From Astragalus membranaceus (Eukaryota; Streptophyta; Magnoliopsida; Fabales; Fabaceae), in assembly GCA_039519185.1 (NCBI GenBank), contig CM076846.1:110084442-110148441 (forward strand): 64,000 bases of DNA, read 5' to 3'. The notes below the pieces were generated by a model. It saw only the letters and a program-made list of their open reading frames with translations. It did not search any database and was not told where the DNA came from. The position numbers were made by a program, and so were the translations under genes. Below, in pieces: positions 34,386 to 44,201 of this stretch (the stretch's first letter is position 1; the number at the start of each line of letters is the position of its first letter).

Positions 34386-35648
34386 TTAAATTGCAAGATT
34401 AGCTTTAAGTTTCTCGAAAACAATCTTGGCATGATCCAGTTTGGCAGTAATGAGGGCTTCGTCTTCGACTAATCTTTGAACTTCTGCCTCATGTTTGTTG
34501 GCCCTTTCTAGGTGGTCAATAGCGAAAGTTGCTTCAGATCAAAGTGCAGCTTCTAAAGAATCTGGAGTTCTCTTTCGAATGGTGGCTTTCTTATTTTCTT
34601 CTGCCTTAATCTTCAACTGCAAGGTTTTGATTTATTCCTGGTACTTTGAAATGTTAACATCACATTCAGCTATTTCTTTGGCATCGTTTGCTGCTTGAAG
34701 TTCCAGTGACGAAATTTTAGCATCTGACGCTTCGGCTGCAGCCCATTCTTCTTGTTGAAGTTTAGCCTCACGCTCTTTATTTGCAGAAACATTCTTTCTC
34801 TTTTGAAAGTCCCTTGCAATTTTCTCCAGAAGAACCTCAAGTTCGACAAGGAAGCCAATGAGAGATTTGCGGAATGTTGATTTGTTAAGTTTGTTCAGCA
34901 AGTTCTTAATTTCATAAGTGACCAAATGATTTTGTTCAATGGTTTGGAACACATCTATTTCTAAGACTTTGGCTCGAAGTTCTTGAAGAAGGTCTTCTCT
35001 TGAGCTTTCAGAAATCCCGCCAACAGAAGTAGTCGAAGAACTTCGTTTGTTCTCAGTCGAGGCAGATCTGCTACTCAACATCAATTTCAGAGCTTCAAGG
35101 GGATTCTTACTCTTTAATTCCCCTAATTCTTCTTGACTGATGGTGCTGCTGGTCGAAGGTATGGCCGCAGGCGAGTTAATACCTTGTGGAGATTCACCAA
35201 TTTGTTCTGAATCTCTTAGAGATTCCTCTTCTTCATCCTCCTCATCTTCGACTGATTCAACACTTTCTTTCTGATTTTCTTCTTTTTCTTCTTCTCCTTC
35301 GTTTTGGTTTTGAGGTGAAGGTGGACCATTGTTTTCCATGTCGATGTCAGGATTTTGGTCATTGTTTTCGACCCTGTTGTCATTACCTTCTTGTGGCCGA
35401 TTTTGGTCAGTGCTTTCGACCAGTGCATCATTTCCTCCTTGTTGTTGGTTTTGAGTTGTAGGGTCGACCAGTGCTGCATCAGTTGGTTGCTGTTGAGTTT
35501 GGTCTTGGGTTTCGATCATTTCTGTATCAACACCTCTTTGATCTTGCCTTTTGACACCTTGTTCAGGTATGGTTGTTTTAGAAGGAGAGAGGGAAGAAAT
35601 TGGTGTTGGTTGTTTTGGTGGTACCTCAACATTGCTATTTTCAAGTTC
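34386..35648 (-). pseudogene. Last exon of the antisense gene: acidic linker and coiled coil
   Basis: In frame with the preceding exon, it starts ELENSNVEVPPKQPTPIS. It passes through a Gln/Asn- and Glu-rich stretch (EDEEDEEEESLRDSEQ) and then a long heptad-rich region (LLQELRAKVLEIDVFQ, LVELEVLLEKIARDFQ, KEREAKLQQEEWAAAEASDA). A TAA at 34632-34634 (CAA to TAA likely) and a TGA at 34539-34541 interrupt it. The same frame stays coiled-coil-like to the stop at 34386. Coiled coils usually mediate assembly; the partner here is unknown. Confidence 0.7.
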
Positions 35649-35730
35649 CTGTTCAAAATTAATTGATAAATATCTTGTCATAATGAACTAAAATTGTTAA
35701 AAATAAGAATAAATAGAAGGTTAATAGTAC
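35649..35730 (-). other. Intron of the antisense gene (82 nt)
   Basis: Minus strand: AAAG|GTACTA ... TTGAACAG|GAACTTG. The flanking codons join in phase 0. Confidence 0.6.
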
Positions 35731-35975
35731 CTTTGAAATGTCTCCTTCGACACGAGAATGTGCGCTCTCAGGTCTCTTTAGCACTTTTCTCTTTAAAAGC
35801 TTCTCCAAGACTTGTTGTTGTTGAGTGCTTTCGCCTTGTTGCTTTTTTCGACAGGCGTTTGTTTAGTAGTCTTAGAGGAAACCTTTGAAGCATCTTGAGA
35901 GTTCTTCTTCTTTTCTCTTTCGACCTGAGATTTGGAAGCCTCATTTTGGTTGGGATTGTTTATTGGTTCATCAAG

Positions 35976-36054
35976 CTGAAAATTCGACACTCATGTTAGT
36001 AAGAAACAAGAAAATGTATAAGTGTTATAAAACAAAGAAGTTAAGGATTTTGAC
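35976..36054 (-). other. Intron of the antisense gene (79 nt)
   Basis: Minus strand: TCAGAG|GTCAAA ... TTTTCAG|CTTGAT, phase 0 on both sides. The next exon (35975-35731) reads LDEPINNPNQNEASKS and has a one-base shift near 35815. Confidence 0.65.
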
Positions 36055-36144
36055 CTCTGATTCATCACTCAAAACTATGGTGTCAGTCCTCTTGGTTTTC
36101 TTGGAAGGAGTGGCAGTAGTAGAGCTGCTTGATCTTTTTCGACT

Positions 36145-36219
36145 CTGCAAAAAAAAAAATTCTTATTAGGTGTCGAAATAAATGTTTGAGTATAAAGAAA
36201 AAGTGGCGAAAGTACTTAC
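36145..36219 (-). other. Intron of the antisense gene (75 nt)
   Basis: Minus strand: AGAA|GTAAGT ... a T-rich tract and GCAG|AGTCGA, phase 0. It joins the 119-nt exon 36338-36220 to the 90-nt exon 36144-36055. Confidence 0.7.
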
Positions 36220-36338
36220 TTCTTTTTTCTCTGTTTGTGGAGGTTTATCTTGTTTTGACGAGGTACCAGTACCTTTCTTCGACACCTTCTTTGTTGATGT
36301 TGTTGTGTCATCTATTGGACTGGGTGAAATAGGCACAG

Positions 36339-36418
36339 CTGCAAACAATCGATAGTTATGTTAATAGTCATACATGAAAGGAAGATTAAATTTTTTTTCT
36401 AAGAGTTTTATACATCAC
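36339..36418 (-). other. Intron of the antisense gene (80 nt)
   Basis: Minus strand: ACAG|GTGATG ... TTTGCAG|CTGTGCC. The codon is split after its first base (phase 1), and the frame continues ETAVPISPSPIDDT. Confidence 0.65.
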
Positions 36419-36530
36419 CTGTTTCGACAGTAGATGTGACTCGAACATGCTGAATGTCCAGATGTAAATTAACCTCAAACGTGTATAGGTTATGCTTAGT
36501 CGGAACTACTTTCTCAGCTGTCTTATTTGA

Positions 36531-38009
36531 AAGAAAATTGTTTAATTGATAACTCTATTTTATATAGGTTATTTATGCTCTTAATACTTAAGTCAAACTC
36601 ACTTCTCAAGTAATTCTAGTACTTAAATATGTGAATATATGAATATTAGAGTAAATACAGGTTATAAGTCAATTCCCTAAACCTTGGGCATAATCAATAC
36701 CTTTGTGAATATGTTTGATGTTTTGCTTTAGCGCTGCAGCGGTATGCTATCAAGGAGACGCTACAGCGTTATAAGGCGGCTGACCATTGAGATATTTGTG
36801 TGACCACTTGAGGATACGATGAGTCATCACCCTTATCTCTTCTTCTCAGCTGGATATTTTGACTTCCAAGTGGATGCTAAACTACACTTGGCGCCTCCTA
36901 AATGGAACCCATGTGATAGTTGGTGACTTTCATCATTAGCACTTTTTGTAAAGTAACTTAAGGATAATATCTAAGTTTTATGATCGTGATTTAATATTAT
37001 TATTTTATTAAAGACTTAGTTAGTTTAGAATATAATAGAATGCTTCATTAGACAGTAACATACGTAGACATAGAGAGTTGTAACTTGGAAAAATAACCAC
37101 TTGTGACATAGTAGCTTTCTTCCATTGTTATTCCTTTCTTAAGCTTTTATTTTTAGGATAGTTTTCTAGTCTTCATTCAAGGTTTTGCTCACGCCTCAAC
37201 TTCATCCTTTGTACTTGGGATCATTGGAGTGTATCTTTTGCAACCACTCTTCTCTTGTTTTCTTACGGTAATACACACTCTCTAGTTGTATTATCTTGAT
37301 GGAGCTTGTGATGAGCTAACTTTGTTGTGGTTGGATTGTTCTTGGTGTGTAATGAACTTTGAGTAACTTTTGTATAATATTTTGATGTTTGTGTTTTATT
37401 CCTTGTGTCATAAAGCTTTCAGCTTTGTTTTGGAAATGATCAACTAAAATAAAGTAGCTTTGTGGGTACAGACATGGTTCACAAAGAGAACTCAAGGAAT
37501 GATATGATTGAAAACCCTTTAAAGACATTTAAAGGAAGTACTACTTAACCCTAGACATAGGGGAGTAATAGTTCATAAGGCAAATGTTGTAAGAGCTTAA
37601 TATACAGTGGTAAAACTTATTTAGAGCCTAGACATAGGAGTCTTGTAACATAACCCTGACGATAGTGACTGAAAGTCACGCCACCAAGGCGCTACAGCGT
37701 CTACGGATTCTGAAGCGCTACAGCGCTTAACGCTACATCGTCTAAATATTATTTGAACATTACTCTTGGGAATTTACACAACTACTGCGGTATCCAACTC
37801 ACTTCTAAATACTTTTAATTCACTAGTATTTTATCTCAAATCATTATGTTTACAACACAACACTTTTATTTGTCACTTAACTCTTTTTACTAAGTTTCTA
37901 ATCACTTAAATGTCTTAGATTAATTCCAATCCCTGTGGGAACGAACTTTACTTATCATTATATTACTTGTTGCGATTGTGTATACTTGCACATCTACTTT
38001 TCGCACAAC
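36531..38009. mobile_element. Foreign segment inside the antisense gene, LTR-like right end
   Basis: This roughly 1.5-kb block has no TTCGAC/GTCGAA words, unlike its surroundings, and contains repeated 'cgctacagcg' words (36735-36775 and 37687-37730). It ends 'ccctgtgggaacgaac...cgcacaaca', a form typical of the 3' end of several plant LTRs. No target duplication was found, so borders are approximate and it may be truncated on the left. It separates the PMD part from the downstream exons. Confidence 0.5.
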
Positions 38010-39886
38010 ATTAACGCCATAGTCGAACCACATATCAACCATTGTGGAAGTGGTGGTCGAAATGCCAAAGCCAGTTTACTGGTTGGCAAAGGCGGGAATT
38101 TAAGTTTGTTGTGTGCTAAAGCAAAAGAGTACTTATCAGTTAAATAAGATGGAAAAACCATTGTTGGAATTTTGTCGAGAAGTTTTTGTTTTAAAACTCT
38201 TGCTGCTTGAGAAACAGTTCGACTAAGATTATTTGGATCATGTACATTTTCAAAGTATTTTTGGAATGCTTGAATTTCTTGAATGTGCGTACCTTTTGGT
38301 TTGGTCTTCTTTTTCTGCGAAGAAGGAAAAGCAAAGATTAGATTCGGCAGCAATGTAGCCTCTTCGACACCAACAGATTTTCTTTTGAAATATTCTTTCC
38401 ACCACTTTGAAAATTCTTTGGTGCAAGAAAATAAAGGCTCAAACTCAATGGGTTCAAAGTTAAAAGGGCCGTTGGCAAAGCTGTTGAGGCATTCTTTCCA
38501 TTCCTCTTCATTTTCTGGAAGTGTCATGTCTTTCCTAGATCTGAAAAAAGGACTTGGTCGAAGCTGACATAACCCAAATTGTCTTTCGACTAGGCTTGGG
38601 TGATGTGCGTACGCACCAAATCGAGCTGTAGCTTTTCCAGGTGTTATTCTAGCTGACAGAAATTTTGGTGTTAAAAAGGATTCCCACATCTGGTTGGTTT
38701 CTTCTTCGTCGACAAAAGAAGTTGCAGGAAACTCTCTTTTAAACCAATCTGGTCCATGAGTCCTTTTGACGAAAGGTGCCATTGAAGGAGCGAAATCTTG
38801 GCAATTCATGAACATGTTGAATGCTTTGGAGAACAAGTCTTGTGGAGATACCCCTATCTCTCTAGGCTTTAGAAGAGCAAGCCTAATTCCTTCGACTTTC
38901 CTCGTTTCGACCATTTCAGTATAGTCTTCAGTAATGTACATTTGCAGCTTAATTTGACTCAAAAATGGCAAGAAGCCACAATTGGAACAACCGAATTGGT
39001 CCAGCGACCAAGTAATTTCCTTCAGGCTTGAGTTCTTAATTCATGAACTCCTTGTCGTAAGCCTTCATAAAGTGATCCTAAAATAAGTTGGCCAAGGTTT
39101 ATCTCTCGACACTTGTGTACTTGAATGGCCAAAGGAATGTACATTTTTGCCACTTGGAGTGACGAAGAGCAGAAAACATAGAAGGAGAGCCACAAAGTGA
39201 GAAAGCGATGTGTTCTTCGTCAGAAACTTCTTCAGTTGTGATGACATGTTTGTCTTCAATGTATCCTTTGAAGGAATCACGCTTGAAGTTGAATTCATGG
39301 TTGTTGTCAGTAGTGTTAGGGTCGAAAACTTCTCCTATTGGTTTAAGTCCAGTTATGGCAGCCACATCTAACAGAGTAGGAGTGAGCATGCAACATTTCA
39401 GATGTAGGCTATCGGTGGTTAGCTCCCAAAAGTGTAAAGCTGCAATAAGCATTGGGCTTTGATATCTAGGCCCATACCTCGACAGCTGAATCAAGTCGAA
39501 GATGCCTTGTGCTTTCCAGGTTTCTCCTTTCTTCGACTCAATTTTGTTAAGCCAGTTAATGTAAAGTGGGTGATTCTTGTCGACTGGTGGTGAAGACCTA
39601 AAAGCCCTATTTGGGTTACTCATGAAATCCATCACATATGGTCCTTTGTTGAAAATCCTAGGGCTATATCTATGATAGCTAGGGAAAACCTCTCTGTTTT
39701 GTCAGAATCATCACCAGAGTGAGGAAGAGGACCTAAGAATGCATGCTTGTAAGGTTTAGGAGAAGGAATTAGTACCTGAGATTGCAAAATTTTTGCTTCT
39801 TCTTCTGTCAAAGCTGGTTCAGCAACGAAAGGCTGTTTTCCAGAAGCTACAGTGCCAGAACTTTGAACATTGGAAGATGACGCCAT
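38010..39886 (-). pseudogene. PMD-encoding 5' part of the antisense gene
   Basis: Open stretches run 39886 to about 39695, 39635-39099 and 38971-37994 (325 codons), in different frames. They jointly cover a plant mobile domain, the aminotransferase-like fold shared by MAIL1-type plant proteins and many transposon-carried ORFs. A one-base deletion near 39695, a shift near 39110 and another near 39000 separate them. The last stretch runs into the foreign segment, whose sequence supplies its final residues and stop. Confidence 0.7.
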
Positions 39887-40097
39887 TAATGACAGTTCTG
39901 AGTTTTTCAAATGGTTTCGCTGCTTCATTGTTCGGGTTTTACAGGAAGAGAGGTTGCGTAGTGTTGGATGAAGAAATGAAGCTTCGCAAATGGAGTTCTC
40001 TGGTACGTAAATGCTGGATTTCACAAGGAAGAAGAAGAGAAAGGGTTCGCAGAAGCAGAGAGAGAGTAAAAAAAAGGAAAATGACATGAAGAAGTTG

Positions 40098-40105
40098 CTT
40101 TTATA
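40098..40105 (-). promoter_or_regulatory. TATA box for the antisense gene
   Basis: On the minus strand this reads TATAAAAG, 212 bases before the ATG at 39886. It is followed by a CT-rich leader (near 40030-40075), as in many plant core promoters. It lies between the 3' LTR and the gene, so the gene appears to have its own promoter. Confidence 0.55.
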
Positions 40106-40280
40106 GCTGTTTTAGCAAGAGAGAGAAAAGGTAAACCTTTAGGTTTTCTTTAAAGAGCAGTTATTTGCAATAAGTAGTGGGGAGTTACAATGCGAAACGT
40201 GGCCCACTAAATCAGAGATAACGGCGCCATAAAGTGCTTTTTCTGCCTTCATTTAAAACTCAGTTGAAAAAGACATTTTT

Positions 40281-40291
40281 GGGGGGCAATT
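40281..40291 (+). other. Polypurine tract of the Tat element
   Basis: ggggggcaatt directly precedes TGTTAG at 40292. Confidence 0.7.
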
Positions 40292-40999
40292 TGTTAGCCT
40301 GCATTTTTGATAGGTTCAATTAAATGCAGTCAACGAGGTTTGACTTGTTAATTTCAAGAGGAAAGGTTTTGATTTCGACAGTGAGAAGTTATCCTAAGAA
40401 GGTTCGACGCAGTGCTTAACTTAGTGGAAATTGAAGAATTGAAGCCAATGGTTTGACGAGAAGAAAGTTAGTGATAGATCAAAAGTCAAGTGCTCGTTGT
40501 TGACATGGCAGTTATTGTGGTCGAAGACAAGGCAGTTATTGTGGTCGAAGACATGGCAGTTACCATTTTTTTTAAATTCTACGTGCAGTTAGTTAGTTAG
40601 TTATTGTGTTTCCCTCCTTGTATAAATAGTAGTTTTTCATAGGAAAAAGGGGTCACAAACTCACATACAGAATTCTGAAACTCAAACTTCCAACATCACA
40701 GAGAAAACGAGTCAGAGAACAATGTATGAACTTGTGCACCATTCTCTTTACAATTAATGCAATTTCACTTTTACTTTCTTAAGTTTTCTGCATTTTATTT
40801 GTTTTCTCTTCACCTCCTACTCAGAATTCTCCCTTCTGGAGATAACTTCGACAATTATCTTCATACTTTCAAGTTTAAACCGCAAGAACACTCATAATTT
40901 CTGGAAAAACATGAACACAAATGTTCTAGGATTTTCTAGTTGATATGCAAGCAACATTAATTTATAACTAGCGGTGTTTACCAAAAAACACGGTAAACA
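40292..40999 (+). repeat. Tat element 3' LTR
   Basis: 708 bp, aligned end to end with 24605-25308. It keeps the 24-bp repeats (40502 onward) and the TATA box (40621-40628). By eye it differs from the 5' LTR at a few per cent of positions, mostly C/T. Confidence 0.9.
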
Positions 41000-41004
41000 G
41001 TGAG

Positions 41005-41205
41005 TTGAACGTGACGCTATTTTTGTTTGGATACTTTTTCTGAAAAAGTGATTTTTGTTGATCACCGTTGTTTAGATAGATTAGATTAGAATTGCTTTTA
41101 ATTAGGTGTAAAATTACCAAAATGGGTCTAAATTTAAAATTACATTAAAAACTTAAAATTATGTTTGATATTTTTTCATGATAATTTATTAAATAAAGGT
41201 AAATC

Positions 41206-41238
<33 letters not shown>

Positions 41239-41503
41239 ATATTAACGTGTATATATAATAAAAAGGTTGGAATGTGTGTTTAATGGCAAGCGAATTACCC
41301 ATGTATAGTTTTGTTACCCACAACTTACCAGAATCAATTCTAGTTGGACGTAGAAGCTAGGAATAGTTGCTTCAACTAGAATCAATTTTATAAACCAAAA
41401 TCAATTTTCTGGTCAGTTTCCAAACACCCTGAAACAAGAGCAAAATCACGAAAGTAAAGCTCAAAAGCGATTCCAGCCCTCCCACCGCCAAACCAAACAT
41501 GCA
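41005..41503. mobile_element. MITE, right part, split by the Tat retrotransposon
   Basis: It continues the element begun at 24533. It ends 'ccgccaaaccaaacatgca' and is followed by CTAAG. It includes a TA microsatellite near 41206-41231. Rejoined, the MITE would be about 570 bp. Confidence 0.65.
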
Positions 41504-41508
41504 CTAAG

Positions 41509-41639
41509 TTAGTTGTTGTTGTTTTTAAGTTAGTGCTTAGGTAGTTAACCGAATGTCATGTTCGCTATATCATTTTTAGACTTAAATATATGTTTGACCC
41601 CTGCTAATATGACCATAATCTAGTTTGGCCCCTGTAATG
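41509..41639. other. Spacer with a possible MITE-end remnant
   Basis: 'cttaaatatatgtttgaccc' with 'cctgctaatatga' near 41581 resembles the end of the MITE at 43706 ('cttaaatatgttttaggccc'), but no partner end is visible. Confidence 0.35.
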
Positions 41640-43090
41640 GAACATCGGTGATCGAGATGCCGTTCACCACTATTATGTAATAGATGTGACATCATGGAGC
41701 CTCTTGCTTGAGACTGATTTTATACTCCGATGTCAAAACAAAATATGTTGCGACTATATATTGAAGACATTTTTATTTTCACTCTGCTAAGCTGTGGAGT
41801 AGTAATTATTATAGTATACATCTCAACCCAAGAGAAATGTTTTTAATTAAAAACATATAAAAAATGTTTATCATTTTTTGGGCTAAATGATCTTCAACGA
41901 CATGATTTTTCTTTTTCTATAAAAGTGGCCACTCCTATGATAATTGGATGCGACGGTAGATTCATGTGTACTACAATATTCAAACTAGTGAAATGTGCAA
42001 GTAACTATATATTATACTAAAGAAAGAGCCACTCAATCTACATTATCGTCAACGAAAGTACCGAAAACACTTGATTTTCATCAAGAGCAAAAAAGTACCA
42101 AGAACTACAACTTTAGAGACCCCCAAAATTACTTAGCTAATATCTATGTACATAGAAAGATTTCGCTATATCAAAATCATATAAAGCCCCTTGAAACTAG
42201 TTGAGAGAAGTTTGTAATTCAATCTCAAAAGGGATGGAGGTTCCTACTTAATCCATTCCGGTTGGTAAAGATCCCAAACAGTTGTTGTTTATATGGAAAG
42301 AATGATCTCCGTTTATTTCCCTCTTTCCTCATTCTATTCATGACATCAAGCTTTTCGTGAGGTGACAATGTTGCTTTGTTCTTTCCACCATTTCTCTTCT
42401 TTAAGGTGGTGTTTTCCACATTTTCCTTGATTTATTTTTCCACTACAGGGGGAATCAAGAAAACAAAAGCATCTTTGTGATCACTATTACTTCGAAGCTT
42501 CAAGTCTCGTCAAAATTTCCATACATTTGAGAACCCCGTTGAGTTGCTTTTTTCGTAGCATTCATTCGAAGTCTCCATCTCTACTAGTATCATGTTTTGC
42601 AATTGGTTACTATGCAATTCATTTGAAAGGCCACACAATTTCGAGTTTGGTTTCTTTGTTTGCTGAGCAAATATCTTCTTTAGGGGTGGTCGAAGATGCA
42701 AGGCGTCATTACTTTTTGTGGTGGTGAAGAGAAGAGATTGGCTAAAAGTAGGAAATATTGGTTGAATTTGACCATCTTCAAAGATGTCATCAGCAAAGAT
42801 AAATGTTCCTGCGACATCGGTGCGTGGATTGGGTATTTCATGAGTTCCTAATATTGAGTGTAACATGTATGATTTTATTATTAAATACTTGACTGATGAG
42901 GATGCGGAGGGGTGTGGGGAATGTGAAGCTTGAGGAACGAGACTAGGTTAGAGGAATTTGACGGTTGAATAGTCCTTGAGGGAAACATCGGAACATAATG
43001 ATTTGGATACCATGCCATCCGCCCTCTTAGATTAAAGGGTCTTGTCGGTGTCGTGACACGTCTCTTAGTACGGAGTTAATTGAATGAAGT
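41640..43090. repeat. Tandem duplication, copy 1 (with internal deletion)
   Basis: It matches 43325-46262 in order: 'gatcgagat.ccgttcaccac', the DUF1645 coding region, then 'gaggatgcggaggggtgtgg'. It lacks the 283-bp MITE and 1182 bp that in copy 2 lie between the coding region and that last segment. Confidence 0.8.
42225..42822 (-). pseudogene. DUF1645-type pseudogene, twin of the intact gene
   Basis: On the minus strand it matches the gene at 44202-44936 from TDVAGTFIFADDI to the C-terminal NGLSRNLHPF. It lacks the first 45 or so codons and the promoter, because a deletion joins it at 42822 to unrelated upstream DNA. Two stops interrupt it: TGA at 42510-42512, where the intact copy has CGA, and TAA at 42432-42434. 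The frame otherwise stays open, so decay is recent. Confidence 0.85.
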
Positions 43091-43324
43091 TAATATCGAG
43101 GACTACAAGCCATGTGTTTAAAGAGTGGGACCAATAGGGACATTTACTAAATGGAAGGGCTAAATTTAAATTCTCCGCATTTAATAGGGACTAAAAACAT
43201 TAAACTAGATAGGTCTCTCCTTCGTGGGATACATATAATGATTCCACTCTTGTTCCCTCTTGGGATACAACTCACACTCCCCTTCCCTTGGTAGATAACA
43301 ATATATGCAACAAGCCAAGCAATG
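43091..43324. other. Spacer between the two duplication copies
   Basis: No gene or repeat recognised. Confidence 0.4.
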
Positions 43325-43696
43325 AAACATGGGTGATCGAGATTCCGTTCACCACTATTATGTAATAAATGTGGCATTGTGGAGCCTCTGGCTCGAGACT
43401 GACTTTAAACTCCAACGTCGAGATAAAATAAGTTGATACTATATATTGAAGACATTTTTATATTCACTCTGCTAAGGTGTGGAGTTGTAATTATTATAGT
43501 ATACATCTCAACCCAAAGGAAACGTTTTTTATTAAAACCATCTAACATATGTATATCATTTTTTGGGCTGAATAATCTTTAACGACATGGTTTTTCTTTT
43601 TCTATAAAAGTGGTCACTCCTTTGATAATTGGATACGACGGTTGATTCATGTGTACTACAATTTTCAAACTAGTGAAATGTGCAAGTAACTACATA

Positions 43697-43705
43697 TTAT
43701 ACTAA
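43697..43705. repeat. Target duplication TTATACTAA, left of MITE
   Basis: Repeated exactly at 43989-43997. The twin locus near 42010 has the same word once, uninterrupted. Confidence 0.9.
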
Positions 43706-43988
43706 GGCTTAAATATGTTTTAGGCCCCTGCAAATAAAAGGTGTTTTGGTTTAAGCCCCTGCAAAAATTTTTTTTTGTTAAAAGCCCTTGCAAAATCACA
43801 TATTTTGTTATAAGCCCTTCTATGACTAAAATGTTAGCCTTAACATGGAATGCTATGATTGCTGGATATGTTGAGACGGCCTTATAACAATTTATTTCAT
43901 TTTGCAAGGGCTTTTAACAAAAAAAAATTTTGCAGGGGCTTAAACCAAAAAACCCTATATTTGTAGGGGCCTAAAACATATTTAAGCC
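43706..43988. mobile_element. Mutator-like foldback MITE with empty-site proof
   Basis: The 283-bp element begins GGCTTAAATATGTTTTAGG and ends CCTAAAACATATTTAAGCC. Its arms pair over about 110 bp on each side. A 9-bp duplication TTATACTAA flanks it. The duplicated locus at about 42005-42035 is the unfilled site, so the insertion happened after the duplication. Confidence 0.92.
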
Positions 43989-44201
43989 TTATACTAATGA
44001 AAGAGCCACTCAATTTACATTGTCGTCTAGGAAAGTACTGAAAACACTTGATTTTCATCAAGAGCAAAAAAGTACCTAGAACTACAACTTTGGAGACCCC
44101 CAAAATTACTTAGTTAATATCTATGTACATAGAAAGATTTCGCTATATCAAAATCATATAAAGCACCTTGGAATTAGTTGAGAGAAGTTTGTAATTCAAT
44201 C

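Larger units (their letters stand above)
34386..39886 (-). pseudogene. Antisense multi-exon gene: plant mobile domain plus coiled-coil tail
   Basis: On the minus strand, from ATG 39886 (MASSSNVQSSGTVASG) down to a stop at 34386, lies a gene convergent with pol. The 5' exon region (39886 to about 38010) encodes a plant mobile domain (PMD): LTPTLLDVAAITGLKPIGEV, then QLILGSLYEGL and HPSLVERQFGLCQLRPS. The 3' exons encode a Ser/Lys/Glu-rich linker and a coiled coil. Four introns of 75-82 nt with GT..AG ends join exons in consistent phase. Frame breaks near 39695, 39110 and 38970-39040, a one-base break near 35815, stops at 34632 and 34539, and a foreign segment (about 36531-38009) show that this copy is dead. 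Extra ORFs after pol, including antisense PMD-like ones, are known in Tat elements. Their function is unknown. Confidence 0.75.
24605..40999 (+). mobile_element. Complete Ty3/gypsy Tat-lineage retrotransposon, 16.4 kb, with antisense gene
   Basis: LTRs of 704 and 708 bp, an exact 5-bp target duplication GTGAG (24600-24604 and 41000-41004), a primer site, a polypurine tract and the Ty3 domain order protease-RT-RNase H-integrase define the element. The second, plant-type RNase H after the retroviral one marks the Tat lineage. Between integrase and the 3' LTR is a 5.5-kb minus-strand gene with a plant mobile domain. Coding regions are broken many times. The LTRs differ from each other visibly (mostly C/T differences), more than the LTRs of the other elements here, so the insertion is older. 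It hosts a chromovirus solo LTR in gag and another foreign segment in the antisense gene. Confidence 0.9.
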
